Shown here: positions 13,115 to 21,467 of the stretch, piece after piece
Layout: each line of letters opens with the position of its first letter
Numbering within the stretch: position 1 is the first letter of the stretch
Origin: Lichenicoccus sp964242335
GTDB taxonomy: Bacteria > Pseudomonadota > Alphaproteobacteria > Acetobacterales > Acetobacteraceae
Direction: 5' to 3'
DNA length: 54,129 bases
Assembly (NCBI GenBank): GCA_964242335.1
Contig: CAXTAY010000026.1
Span: 1 to 54,129 of the forward strand
Notes under the pieces: model-generated
Told to the model about the DNA's origin: nothing
Seen by the model: only the letters and a program-made list of their open reading frames with translations
Database searches by the model: none
Position numbers and translations under genes: made by a program

Positions 13115-15448
13115 TCAGTACTGCATGCGCAGCGAAATACCGACCGTGCGTGGCTGGTTGATCGCATAGCGCCGCGTGGTCGGCAGATCTGCCGAGATGG
13201 CTGTCGGCAGGTCAGTCTCGCCGATCTTGTTCAGGAGGTTGCTGCAATAGAGTGCCGCCTCCCATCCGCTGCGCGTCGTGACGCCGAGACGCAGATTGAC
13301 CAGCGTGTATCCTTTTTTCAGGTAGAACGGGCTGGTGCGGTCGTACAGCGCGTCGCTGTTCCCGGTGTAGTTGAAGTTGACCAGACCGAAGCCCGACAGC
13401 TTGCTGGTGATCGGCACCGTGTAGTCGGCGGTGGCGGCGGCGTTCCATCTCGGCACGTCCTGCAGCGCATCGCCCGCCGAGGCGCCGCTACCCGGAATGC
13501 CCTCGTTCAGGTGCGCGTCGGTATAGCCGAAGCCGCCCGACAGTCGCAGCTGGCGGGTCAGCAGGTAGCTCGCCTCGAGCTCCGCACCCTTGCTCGTCGC
13601 GCTTCCGAAGTTGGCGGTGATGTTATAGCCGCAGCCGAGCACGATCTGCTGCTGCACCTGCTTCCAGTCGATGTAGTAGAGCGCGCCGTTCAGGGTCAGC
13701 CGGTTGTCGAGCCAGCTCGTCTTGGCGCCGACCTCATAGTTCCACAGATGATCCGAGCCGTACTTGACGAGCTCCGACGTGCTGAGCCCCAAAGACGAGA
13801 CGTCGCTGCCGCAGACCGCGGTCGGCGCCGGGTTGTTCGGGCCGCCCGGCCGATAACCGCGCGAGATGGTGGCATAGACGAGCCGGTCCGGATCGATCTG
13901 CCAGTTGAGCCCATATTTGGGATTGACGCCCGTGTCGGTGGAGCTGTTGCTCACGGCCGAGTAGCCGCCGTTCAGGACGCCGTCGCCGGACTGGAAGAAG
14001 CGCTGATCGACCTCGAAGTAGCGCACGCCCCCGACGGCGCTGATGCCGTGCCAGAGTTTCAGCGTTCCTTCCGCGAACACAGCCTCCTCCTGCAGCGTCG
14101 CCTCACGTGCGCCGGCATAGAACTGCTCGCCGCCGAACGGTGATCCGAAGGCAGCGTCGTAACCGGGCGGGTCCGGGATCTCCGAATTCAGCGGCGCATA
14201 GGTGCGATGGAAATAGCCGCCGGCGATGATCTGGAATGGGCCTGGAAGCGAGGAGATCGCGCGCAGCTCCTGAGTGAACTCCTTGTTGAAGTAAGTGCCG
14301 ACCATTCCGGCCGGGTAGACGGAGTTCTGCGGCGGGTCGAAGAAGTAGTACAGCACCTTCGACGCATCCTCGTGCAGCTTCACCTCCCGGTCGAAATAGG
14401 ATGTCGACGAAACCAGCTCGAAGAACGGGATCGTCTTATGGATCGCGAGGTTGACGATCTGGGACCGTTCCTCCTGGGTCTCCGAAACGTCGCGGGTCTG
14501 GATGAGATCCTCGAGGCCACCCGGCGGGACGTCCACCTGGAACGGCGCGCCGAGCCGCATGTACTGGTAGAAGTAAGACGGCGTGATCGACAGCGTCGAA
14601 TCCACGTCCCATCGCAACTGAACCCGTACCCCCTTGGTGTTCTCGGTGTTGACGTTGCTGTCGTGCAGGCTCCCTGGCGCTATCTCCAGAATGTCGGTCG
14701 GCGCGATCCGGTAGCGGTCGATCCAGCCGCTGTTGTAGCGCTGGAAACCGGTGACCCGCAGAGCGAGCCGGTCGGTGACCAGCGGAATGTTGAAGGTGGC
14801 ATTAACCGACTCGTTGGTGCCGCCGCCGTCGGTGACAGAACCGTCGGTCTGCAGCTTCGCCTCGAACTTCGTCGGATCCGGTTGGTGCGTGACGTAGCGC
14901 ACCGTGCCGCCCATCGAGGAGGAGCCGTATAAGGTACCCTGTGGGCCGCGCAGCACCTCGACCCGTTCCAGGTCGAACAGTGACGGATCGATGGCGCCAC
15001 GCTGCGACAGCAGGGCGGCGTTGCTCGAAGGCTGCAGCGGGATGTCGTCGAGGTAGTAGCCCACGGTGCTGGTAGTTCCGGCGGTCGACGAGATGCCGCG
15101 GATGATGAGTTCGTTCTGACCCGGACCAGCAGAAACCACGGCCAAGCTCGGCGTCTGCCGTGCCACATCCTGCAGGCTCTGGATGTTGAGTCGCTGCAGC
15201 TGCCGTTCGGTCAGCACCGTCATGCTGATCGGCACGTGCTGCGCCTTCTCGCGTCGACGCTGTGCCGTCACCACCACTTCCTCGGGCGAGGCCGCAGCGG
15301 CAGTCGCAGTCGGCGATGCAGGCCCGCTGGCCGTCTGCGCCACGGCGCGGGCGGCGAATGGCAAGGTCGCGAACAGCAGCGTCAGGCAGGTGGTGTTGGC
15401 GAACGTGGTCGTGCGTCGGCCATGCGTCGGACGTGCTGGCTGCACCAT
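13115..15448 (-). CDS. TonB-dependent outer-membrane receptor
   Basis: A 777-residue outer-membrane receptor for energy-dependent uptake of a large or scarce ligand. Residues 1 to about 38 form a signal peptide ending ARAVAQ. EEVVVTAQRRRE resembles a TonB box. The plug domain follows (LQDVARQTPSLAVVS; VGYYLDDIPLQ; VLRGPQGTLYGSSSMGGTVRYVT). The rest is the beta-barrel, ending in LRMQY. The ATG at 15448 was chosen because the signal peptide starts there; the frame is open upstream but has no homology-like sequence. It is the Sphingomonas/Caulobacter-type receptor usually tied to carbohydrate, aromatic or siderophore uptake. It faces the NTF2-like and XRE-cupin genes across 185 bases. Confidence 0.92.
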   Translation of the reverse strand: MVQPARPTHGRRTTTFANTTCLTLLFATLPFAARAVAQTASGPASPTATAAAASPEEVVVTAQRRREKAQHVPISMTVLTERQLQRLNIQSLQDVARQTPSLAVVSAGPGQNELIIRGISSTAGTTSTVGYYLDDIPLQPSSNAALLSQRGAIDPSLFDLERVEVLRGPQGTLYGSSSMGGTVRYVTHQPDPTKFEAKLQTDGSVTDGGGTNESVNATFNIPLVTDRLALRVTGFQRYNSGWIDRYRIAPTDILEIAPGSLHDSNVNTENTKGVRVQLRWDVDSTLSITPSYFYQYMRLGAPFQVDVPPGGLEDLIQTRDVSETQEERSQIVNLAIHKTIPFFELVSSTSYFDREVKLHEDASKVLYYFFDPPQNSVYPAGMVGTYFNKEFTQELRAISSLPGPFQIIAGGYFHRTYAPLNSEIPDPPGYDAAFGSPFGGEQFYAGAREATLQEEAVFAEGTLKLWHGISAVGGVRYFEVDQRFFQSGDGVLNGGYSAVSNSSTDTGVNPKYGLNWQIDPDRLVYATISRGYRPGGPNNPAPTAVCGSDVSSLGLSTSELVKYGSDHLWNYEVGAKTSWLDNRLTLNGALYYIDWKQVQQQIVLGCGYNITANFGSATSKGAELEASYLLTRQLRLSGGFGYTDAHLNEGIPGSGASAGDALQDVPRWNAAATADYTVPITSKLSGFGLVNFNYTGNSDALYDRTSPFYLKKGYTLVNLRLGVTTRSGWEAALYCSNLLNKIGETDLPTAISADLPTTRRYAINQPRTVGISLRMQY

Positions 15449-15457
15449 GACGTGTCC

Positions 15458-15469
15458 GGGCCCGGGCCC
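15458..15469. repeat. Perfect 12-base GC palindrome just upstream of the TonB receptor start
   Basis: GGGCCCGGGCCC lies 10 bases before the receptor ATG. On the minus strand the only purine-rich ribosome site (GGGAG) is on the far side of it, so folding could bring that site closer or hide it. Confidence 0.5.
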
Positions 15470-15633
15470 GCTCCCTCGCAACAGATTTCCGGCCCTTGAG
15501 ACACGCGGCACCGATAGAGACAGGCTCCACGACACGATCCGATTTGTAAACGGAAAAGTTCCTATGAGGAGAGAATTTGTTATTAGAGAGCTGGAGCCGA
15601 GCCTATGATCCGGCGGCACCTCGGGGGAACGAC

Positions 15634-16128
15634 ATGATGAGACCTGTCTCGTTCACCGGCCTGGGCCGCTCGGTTCCTTTGATGGCCGGTTGCGCGGCGC
15701 TAGCGGCCGGCATCGCCCTGTTGCCGGCCGCCGCTCGGACGGACACCGTATCGGACCGAGCTGCGGTCACGGGAGCGCTGGAAGCGAGTGCCGCCGGATG
15801 GTCGAACAACGAACTCGCCAAGTTCATGGCCGTCTACGAGGATGCTCCCTCGACGACCTACCTCAAGGGTTCGACCATCGTCCGGGGTTTCCAGGCGATC
15901 AAGGCGATGTATGCCGTGCGCTTCAGCGGAGCGTCAGGCGGCTCGGGCAAATTGTCCCTGGACGTGATGGATTTTCGCCCGCTCGGCGCGAACTACGCGC
16001 TGTGCATCGGCCGCTTCCGTCTTGCCGAACCGGGACCTTCGTCGAGGTCTGCCGCCGGCATGTTCACGTTGGTGTTCCATCGCACGGCGGCTGGCTGGAA
16101 GATCGCCTCGGATCATACTTCCTCATAA
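15634..16128 (+). CDS. Exported NTF2/SnoaL-like protein (DUF4440 type)
   Basis: A 164-residue protein with an N-terminal signal sequence (cleavage near AAARTDT) and a small cone-shaped NTF2/SnoaL-like domain (VTGALEASAAGWSNNELAKF; WKIASDHTSS at the end). Members of this fold are often ligand-binding or isomerase-like, but no catalytic pair can be assigned. The ATG follows a GGGGGAA site. A TATGAT at 15604-15609 could be a -10 element, but no good -35 is at the right distance. It is followed after 31 bases by the XRE-cupin gene, so the two are likely one transcript, divergent from the TonB receptor. Confidence 0.75.
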   Translation: MMRPVSFTGLGRSVPLMAGCAALAAGIALLPAAARTDTVSDRAAVTGALEASAAGWSNNELAKFMAVYEDAPSTTYLKGSTIVRGFQAIKAMYAVRFSGASGGSGKLSLDVMDFRPLGANYALCIGRFRLAEPGPSSRSAAGMFTLVFHRTAAGWKIASDHTSS

Positions 16129-16159
16129 CGGCAGGTCCGGATTACCCGAAGCTCCTCCC

Positions 16160-16816
16160 ATGACAGCGTACTCTCCTAAAACGACGGACCCACAGCCTCG
16201 AGTAGGTCCCCTCATCCGGGCACGCCGGCGGCAGCTTCGCATGACGCTGCAGGCGCTGAGCGATGCGGCCGGGATCTCGGTCAGCCATCTCAGCGTCATC
16301 GAGCGCGACGAGGCCACACCTTCGCTCGGGACGTTGGCGCAGATCGCCCGCCATCTCGATGTCGGCATGGAGTATTTCATCGCCGTGCCCAGCCTCCAGA
16401 ACGGCCTCACCCGCGCTGGGGAGCGTGAGCGCTTCGCGGTCGACGGCTCGTCTATAATCTACGAGCGCATCGCTGCCGATTTTGCTGGAAACGTCCTCTC
16501 CTCCTTCATCCTCAACATTCCGCCACGCTATCGTTCCGAGACTGTCAGCCACGAAGGCGAGGAGATCCTTTTCGTCTTGGATGGACACATCACCGATCGT
16601 CTGGACGATGAGGAGATGGTGCTCAGCCCGGGCGACAGCCTGCATTTCCGCGGCAATCGACCCCACTCCTGGTCGAACGACACCGACCAGGTCGTCCGTG
16701 TCCTCTGGACCGGCACGCTCCCGATGTTCCGGTCACGGTCCGTGCGGACGCCGGAGTCCCCGCAGCAAGACCCGGCGCCCGCGCCGCGTCGCGGACGGGC
16801 GGCGGCGAAGCTCTAG
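16160..16816 (+). CDS. XRE-family transcriptional regulator with C-terminal cupin domain
   Basis: A 218-residue regulator. Residues about 15-70 form a helix-turn-helix of the XRE type (RRQLRMTLQALSDAAGIS; HLSVIERDEATPSLGTLAQI). Residues about 105-185 form a cupin (SHEGEEILFVLDGHI; LSPGDSLHFRGNRPHSW), which usually senses a small ligand. The C-terminal 35 residues are Pro/Arg-rich and probably disordered. The position next to the NTF2-like gene and the divergent TonB receptor suggests that it regulates this local cluster. The ATG at 16160 was preferred over longer frames because the HTH region begins shortly after it. Confidence 0.9.
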   Translation: MTAYSPKTTDPQPRVGPLIRARRRQLRMTLQALSDAAGISVSHLSVIERDEATPSLGTLAQIARHLDVGMEYFIAVPSLQNGLTRAGERERFAVDGSSIIYERIAADFAGNVLSSFILNIPPRYRSETVSHEGEEILFVLDGHITDRLDDEEMVLSPGDSLHFRGNRPHSWSNDTDQVVRVLWTGTLPMFRSRSVRTPESPQQDPAPAPRRGRAAAKL

Positions 16817-16942
16817 TTCGAGGAGCGTCGAGGCATACGAGCCTTTCCATCTCGTCGCAGAGTCAGAGACCGAGCCCAGCATCTACTTGCCCGAACGTCC
16901 TGGCGGCGGGCTGGATCGGCATCTTACTGGGAGGAGCTCGGC

Positions 16943-16957
16943 CTTTAAGTCTTAAAG
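16943..16957. repeat. AT-rich inverted repeat between convergent XRE-cupin and CUT2 ATPase genes
   Basis: CTTTAAG and CTTAAAG flank a single T; with one bulged C the stem extends into GGC/GCC on both sides. It lies 36 bases past the stop of the minus-strand ATPase gene and 126 bases past the plus-strand regulator stop. It may be a two-way terminator, but it lacks a clean T-tract. Confidence 0.45.
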
Positions 16958-16993
16958 CCGGGACGCGGACGCCTGCAGTCGCCTTACGTCCGG

Positions 16994-17761
16994 CTAGTGC
17001 CCCACCATCAGCCGCACGATCTCCTCCGGGTCGACCTCGCCCACCTGCCGTTCGCCGGCGACGATGCCGCGGCGGAGCACGACGATGCGGTCGCTGACGG
17101 CGAACATGTCGGCGAGGTTGTGGGAGATGAAGATCACGCCGATGCCCCGGGTCTTGAGGCCGCGGATCAGCTCCATCACGCGGCGCTGCTCCGGCACGCC
17201 GAGTGCCGCCGTCGGCTCGTCCATGATCAGCACGCGCGCGTCCCAGTAGATCGCGCGCCCGATCGCCACCGCCTGGCGCTGGCCGCCCGAGAGGGCGCGC
17301 ACCGGCCGGTCGAGCCGGTGCAGGTGCACGTCCAGCACCGCCAGCGCGCGGGCGGCCTCGGCGCGCATGCGCGGCCGGTCGATGCGCGGCAGGCCCAGGA
17401 AGCTCGTCTTCAGCTCGCGGCCGAGGAACACGTTGCCGCCGATGTCGAGGTTATCGGCCAGTGCCAGGTCCTGGTAGATCGTCTCGATGCCCCGCGCGCG
17501 CGCCGCCTGCGGCCCGTCGAACGTCACCAGGTGGCCGCAATAGCGGATCTCGCCCTCGCTGGGTCGGAACACGCCGGAGATGATCTTGGTGAAGGTCGAC
17601 TTGCCGGCGCCGTTGTCGCCGGCGAGGGCGACCACCTCGCCCGGATGGAGCGTGAAATCCACCCGCTCCAGCGCGTGCACGCCGCCGAAGCGCTTGGACA
17701 GGCCGCGCACCTCCAGCACCGGCGCGTCGTCCGGCGGTGCGGCGGTCACCGCGTCACTCAT
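16994..17761 (-). CDS. CUT2 sugar ABC transporter ATP-binding protein, single domain (FrcA type)
   Basis: A 255-residue ATPase with Walker A GDNGAGKST, signature LSGGQRQ, Walker B VLIMDEPTAALGV and switch histidine in FISHNL. It corresponds to the first half of RbsA-like proteins; single-domain members such as FrcA are known, so this need not be a truncation. It overlaps the permease gene by 8 bases and is the last gene of the minus-strand run that begins with the hydrolase-dehydrogenase fusion. The ligand is probably a monosaccharide, polyol or glycoside (inference from class). Confidence 0.92.
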   Translation of the reverse strand: MSDAVTAAPPDDAPVLEVRGLSKRFGGVHALERVDFTLHPGEVVALAGDNGAGKSTFTKIISGVFRPSEGEIRYCGHLVTFDGPQAARARGIETIYQDLALADNLDIGGNVFLGRELKTSFLGLPRIDRPRMRAEAARALAVLDVHLHRLDRPVRALSGGQRQAVAIGRAIYWDARVLIMDEPTAALGVPEQRRVMELIRGLKTRGIGVIFISHNLADMFAVSDRIVVLRRGIVAGERQVGEVDPEEIVRLMVGH

Positions 17762-18812
17762 CCTGCCGTCCTCCGCCGAAGCGCCGCTGGCTCTGGTCGA
17801 CCAGCACCGAGACGATGATCACCATGCCGACCGCGATGAACTGCCAGAACGGCTCGACGTCGAGGAACACCAGGCCGTACTGGATCACCGCGATGATCAG
17901 CGCGCCGATGATGGTGCCGACCACGGTGCCGGAGCCGCCGAACAGGCTGGCGCCACCGATCACCACCGCGGCGATGCTGTCGAGCAGCAGCGGCTCGCCC
18001 GCCTGCGGCGCGCCGGCGACGAAGCGGCCGGTATAGAGGATGCCGTCGATGCCGGCGGTCAGCGCCGAGAGCATGTAGAGCAGCACCGTGACGCGGTTGA
18101 CGTTGACGCCGGCGCGCAGCGTCGCCTGCCGGTTGCCGCCGATCGCGTAGGTGTACTGGCCGAACATGGTCTCCGACAGCAGGTAGTGCACCACCAGCAC
18201 CACCGCGAGCGCGATCAGCACCACCACCGGGACGCCGAACAGCGTGCCGTTGCCGAGATAGGACAGCCAGGCGTTCTGCACCGGCACCGTGGTGCCGCCG
18301 GCGATCAGGTAGGCGGCCCCGCGGGCGACGCCGTACATGCCGAGCGTGCCGATGAACGGCGGCACCCGAAGCCGGGCGATCAGCAGCCCGTTTATCCAGC
18401 CCGGCACCAGCCCGACGCCGAGCGAGACCAGGACGGCGGCGAGCAGCCCCAGCGGCGCGCCCGCGACCGCTCCCACCTGGTTGGCGACCAGGGCCGAGAC
18501 CACCGCCGCCAGCCCCATGGTGAAGCCGACCGAGAGGTCGATGCCGCCGGAGATGATGACCAGCGTCTGGCCGAGCCCGAGCAGCACCGGTGCGACCGCG
18601 AACACCGCGACCGAGCGCAGGTTGAAGACGCTGAACACGAAGCTGCCGCCGTAGGCGATCCGCGCCCAGGCTTCGAACACCACCAGCAGCAGCAGCAGGA
18701 ACAGCCAGGCGCGCGCCGCCGCCAGCACTGCGAGCAGGCTGCGGCGCGAGCCGCGCGGCTCGTCCGCGGCCGCGGCAACGCCGCTCGCCATCCCGGTGCC
18801 TCCGTCCGTCAC
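17754..18812 (-). CDS. CUT2 sugar ABC transporter permease (RbsC/FrcC type)
   Basis: A 352-residue inner-membrane permease with eight to ten hydrophobic segments and the RbsC-family signatures GGIDLSVGFTMGLAA and LLDSIAAVVIGGASLFGGSG. A GTG start at 18812 is preferred: GGAG lies 7 bases upstream, inside the last codons of the binding-protein gene. An ATG at 18791 is the alternative. Only four bases separate it from the binding-protein gene. Confidence 0.93.
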   Translation of the reverse strand: MTDGGTGMASGVAAAADEPRGSRRSLLAVLAAARAWLFLLLLLVVFEAWARIAYGGSFVFSVFNLRSVAVFAVAPVLLGLGQTLVIISGGIDLSVGFTMGLAAVVSALVANQVGAVAGAPLGLLAAVLVSLGVGLVPGWINGLLIARLRVPPFIGTLGMYGVARGAAYLIAGGTTVPVQNAWLSYLGNGTLFGVPVVVLIALAVVLVVHYLLSETMFGQYTYAIGGNRQATLRAGVNVNRVTVLLYMLSALTAGIDGILYTGRFVAGAPQAGEPLLLDSIAAVVIGGASLFGGSGTVVGTIIGALIIAVIQYGLVFLDVEPFWQFIAVGMVIIVSVLVDQSQRRFGGGRQDE

Positions 18813-18816
18813 CGGG

Positions 18817-19806
18817 TCACTCCGAGTAGATGAACGGCTTGATCGCGGGCTGGTCGACGTTGCTCTTGTCGATGATGGTGAAGCCGGTGGCGATCGCCGG
18901 CGGGATCGACTGCCCGCTCAGGTGCGCGTACGCGGCGGCGACGCCGAACCAGCCGATCTCCGCCGGATGCTGGGCGATGGCGATGTCGACCAGGCCGCTC
19001 TTGAGGTTGCCGACGATCGATTGCGGCGCGTCGAACGCCACCACCTTCACCTTGCCCGCACTGCCACCCTGCTGGATGCCGTTGCCGGCTCCCATCGCGG
19101 AGAACAGGTTGGTGCCGAACACGCCGCTGAGGTCGTTGTGTCGCGCCAGCACCGACTGCGCCTGCGAGGCCGCCTTGTTGGCGTCGTCGTCGTTGAACTG
19201 CGTCGACAGCACGGTGATGCCCGGATGCTTGGCCATCTCCGCCTTGAAGCCGGCCTCGCGCTGGTCGGTGGTGGAGACGCCGGCCTCGATGTTGGAGACA
19301 TACACCTTGCCGCGGTCGCCGATCGCGCGCGCCAGCGCCCGCGCCGCGATCTCGCCGCCCAGGCTGTTGTTCGACGCGATGTAGGAGAGCGGGAAATCGG
19401 CCTCGCCGCTGCCGGTCTGGTACAGGCCGGTGCCGATGTAGGTGTCGAGCGTGATCACCGGGATGCCGGAGGTGAAGGCGCCACGCAGCGGCACGATCAG
19501 CTGCGTCTTGTCGGTGGGCGCGATCAGCAGCACGTCCGGCCGGCGCGCCAGCACCGCGTCCAGCACCGGCACCTGCTGCACCGGGTTGAAGGCAGGGGCG
19601 CCCTGGAACACCAGGTTCACCCCCAGCGCCTTGGCCGCCGCGGCGGCGCCGCGATGCATGGTGATGTAGAAGGCGTCGGTGGTCAGCCCCGGCACCAGCG
19701 CCACCGTATAGCGGCGGTCGGCGGCACCGGCCCGTCGCCACGGCAGCGACGCGGCCATACCCGCCCCCGCCGCAGCCAGCCCAAGCAGCATCGCGCGTCG
19801 TTGCAT
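18817..19806 (-). CDS. CUT2 sugar ABC transporter substrate-binding protein (RbsB/FrcB type)
   Basis: A 329-residue periplasmic binding protein of the RbsB type. The N-terminus (MQRRAMLLGLAAAGAGMAA) has two adjacent arginines and a hydrophobic core, with cleavage near RRAGAAD. The core shows the periplasmic-binding fold (VALVPGLTTDAFYITMHRG; DVLLIAPTDKTQL; FGTNLFSAMGA). The ATG at 19806 has a GGGGGAGA site. A 110-base gap separates it from the upstream GMC oxidoreductase gene on the same strand; no strong terminator was seen there, so one transcript for import and oxidation is plausible. Confidence 0.9.
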   Translation of the reverse strand: MQRRAMLLGLAAAGAGMAASLPWRRAGAADRRYTVALVPGLTTDAFYITMHRGAAAAAKALGVNLVFQGAPAFNPVQQVPVLDAVLARRPDVLLIAPTDKTQLIVPLRGAFTSGIPVITLDTYIGTGLYQTGSGEADFPLSYIASNNSLGGEIAARALARAIGDRGKVYVSNIEAGVSTTDQREAGFKAEMAKHPGITVLSTQFNDDDANKAASQAQSVLARHNDLSGVFGTNLFSAMGAGNGIQQGGSAGKVKVVAFDAPQSIVGNLKSGLVDIAIAQHPAEIGWFGVAAAYAHLSGQSIPPAIATGFTIIDKSNVDQPAIKPFIYSE

Positions 19807-19916
19807 CTCTTGCGTCTCCCCCGTCGGATCGTTCCGATCTCGATGGGCCTCGGTCCGAGGCCGGCACACCTCCTCCCTTAGAAGATCGTCCCGTCGCTGT
19901 CACCTCAGCCGAGCGG

Positions 19917-21467
19917 CTAGCCGCGCCCCAGGAACGCCGAGGCGGTGCGCAGGCTGAGCGCCATGATGGTCAGCGCCGGGTTGGCTGCCAGCGAGCTCGG
20001 GAACACGGAGTTGTCGCAGATCCACAGGTTCGGCACGTCGAAGCTGCGCCCGACCGCGTCGACCACCGCACGGTCCGGATCGGTGCCCATGCGGCAGGTG
20101 CCGATGGTGTGCGCCGCCCGCTCCATCGACCAGATGTCGCCCGCCCCCGCCGCCTGCCACACCTCGGTCATGAACCGCACCGCGTGCCGGCTCATCGCCT
20201 GCTCGCTGGGGCCGTAGCTGAACTGCACCCGCGGCTTGCGCATCCCGGTTTCGTCGAGCTCGTCGGACAGCTCCAGGTAGTTGCCCGGCTGCGGCAGGCA
20301 CTCGCCGTTGATGCCGATCCCGGCGGTATGGTTGAAGGTCTGCAGGGCGTCGAGCAGGCGCTGCCCCCACAGGCCGCGGCCGCGCGCCACCTGGTTGGCC
20401 CAGGTCACCGGCACGATGCCGAGGCTCTGCACCAGGTAGCCGCCGGAGAAGTCGGCGTCCGGCACCCGCAGCATGTCCTCGGTGATCAGCGAGGCGGGGA
20501 AACCCTTGTTCGGCCGCATCTCCTGCTCGAACGTGCCCCAGACCTGGGTCGCCACGTGGGCCATGTAGTTCCGGCCGACCTGCCCGCTCGAGTTGGCGAG
20601 GCCGAGATGCAGCAGCAGCCGCGGCGTCTCGATCGCGCCGGCGCAGAGGAACACCGCGCCGCAGCGCTGCCGGTGGTCGACCCCGTCTCGGCGATACACC
20701 ACGGCGGTGATGCGGCCGCTCGCGTCGCGCTCGACGCCGTGCGCGAGGCAGCCGGGACGGATCTCCGCACCCGACGCCACCGCGTCGGGCAGGTAGGTCA
20801 CGTCCATGCTGGTCTTGGCGCCGATGCGGCAGCCCTGATGGCAGTGGCCGCAGGCGATGCAGGCCTGACGCGTGGTGCCGCGGGGGGCCGCGACGTCGCG
20901 CGACACCGCGGCCACCGGGGCCGCGCAGCTGCGCACCCCGAGTGCCGCGCAGCCGGCCTGCATCATCTGCGCCGGCGCGTTGAGCGGCACCGCAGGCAGC
21001 GGATAGCGTCGCGTCGGGTCCCAGGGGTAGTCGGATGGTCCGGAGACGCCGATGAACGCCTCCACGCTGCGGTAGAACGGCAGCAGCTCCTGGTAGTCGA
21101 GCGGCCAGTCCTCGCCCACGCCCTGCTCGCTGCGGATGCGCAGGTCGCGCGCGTCGGCACGCGGCGTGTAGGCGCCCCAGTGCAGGGTGGAACCGCCGAC
21201 GCCGGTGCCGCTGTTGTTGGCGCCGAACGCCTGCGGCATCTCGCCCGCACTCAGCCGCTCTCCCAGCCAGTAGAGCTCCGACGCCGCGATCTCGTCGGCG
21301 GCGAACTCCGGCTCCGGGGTCCAGTTGCGCCCGGCCTCGAGCGCCACCACGCGCAGCCCGGCCCGGGCCAGCTCCGCCAGCAGCGGCGCCCCGCCGGCGC
21401 CGGTGCCGATCACCACCGCGTCCACCGTCTCGCCGGTGCCGTAGCACCGCATGCCGTCCAGCCTCAT
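19917..21467 (-). CDS. GMC/gluconate 2-dehydrogenase-type FAD-dependent oxidoreductase, large subunit
   Basis: A 516-residue flavoenzyme expected to oxidise a sugar, sugar acid, polyol or glycoside hydroxyl. The FAD-binding GTGAGGAP lies at residues 21-28, and the GMC-type NPALTIMALSLRTA region closes the protein. A cysteine cluster C203-x2-C206-x2-C209-x3-C213 (in CIACGHCHQGC) fits the iron-sulfur site of gluconate/fructose dehydrogenase-type large subunits. The ATG overlaps the stop of the fused small-subunit gene by four bases. No Tat signal and no cytochrome c subunit are visible, which is unlike classical membrane-bound gluconate dehydrogenase. The electron acceptor is therefore unknown. 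Confidence 0.9.
   Translation of the reverse strand: MRLDGMRCYGTGETVDAVVIGTGAGGAPLLAELARAGLRVVALEAGRNWTPEPEFAADEIAASELYWLGERLSAGEMPQAFGANNSGTGVGGSTLHWGAYTPRADARDLRIRSEQGVGEDWPLDYQELLPFYRSVEAFIGVSGPSDYPWDPTRRYPLPAVPLNAPAQMMQAGCAALGVRSCAAPVAAVSRDVAAPRGTTRQACIACGHCHQGCRIGAKTSMDVTYLPDAVASGAEIRPGCLAHGVERDASGRITAVVYRRDGVDHRQRCGAVFLCAGAIETPRLLLHLGLANSSGQVGRNYMAHVATQVWGTFEQEMRPNKGFPASLITEDMLRVPDADFSGGYLVQSLGIVPVTWANQVARGRGLWGQRLLDALQTFNHTAGIGINGECLPQPGNYLELSDELDETGMRKPRVQFSYGPSEQAMSRHAVRFMTEVWQAAGAGDIWSMERAAHTIGTCRMGTDPDRAVVDAVGRSFDVPNLWICDNSVFPSSLAANPALTIMALSLRTASAFLGRG

Noticed and set aside
15449..15619. A longer N-terminus for the TonB receptor.
   Set aside because: It would put 57 non-homologous residues before the signal peptide and read through the likely promoter region.
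16994..17761. The CUT2 ATPase as a truncated RbsA pseudogene.
   Set aside because: All ATPase motifs and a normal end are present, and single-domain FrcA-type ATPases are known.
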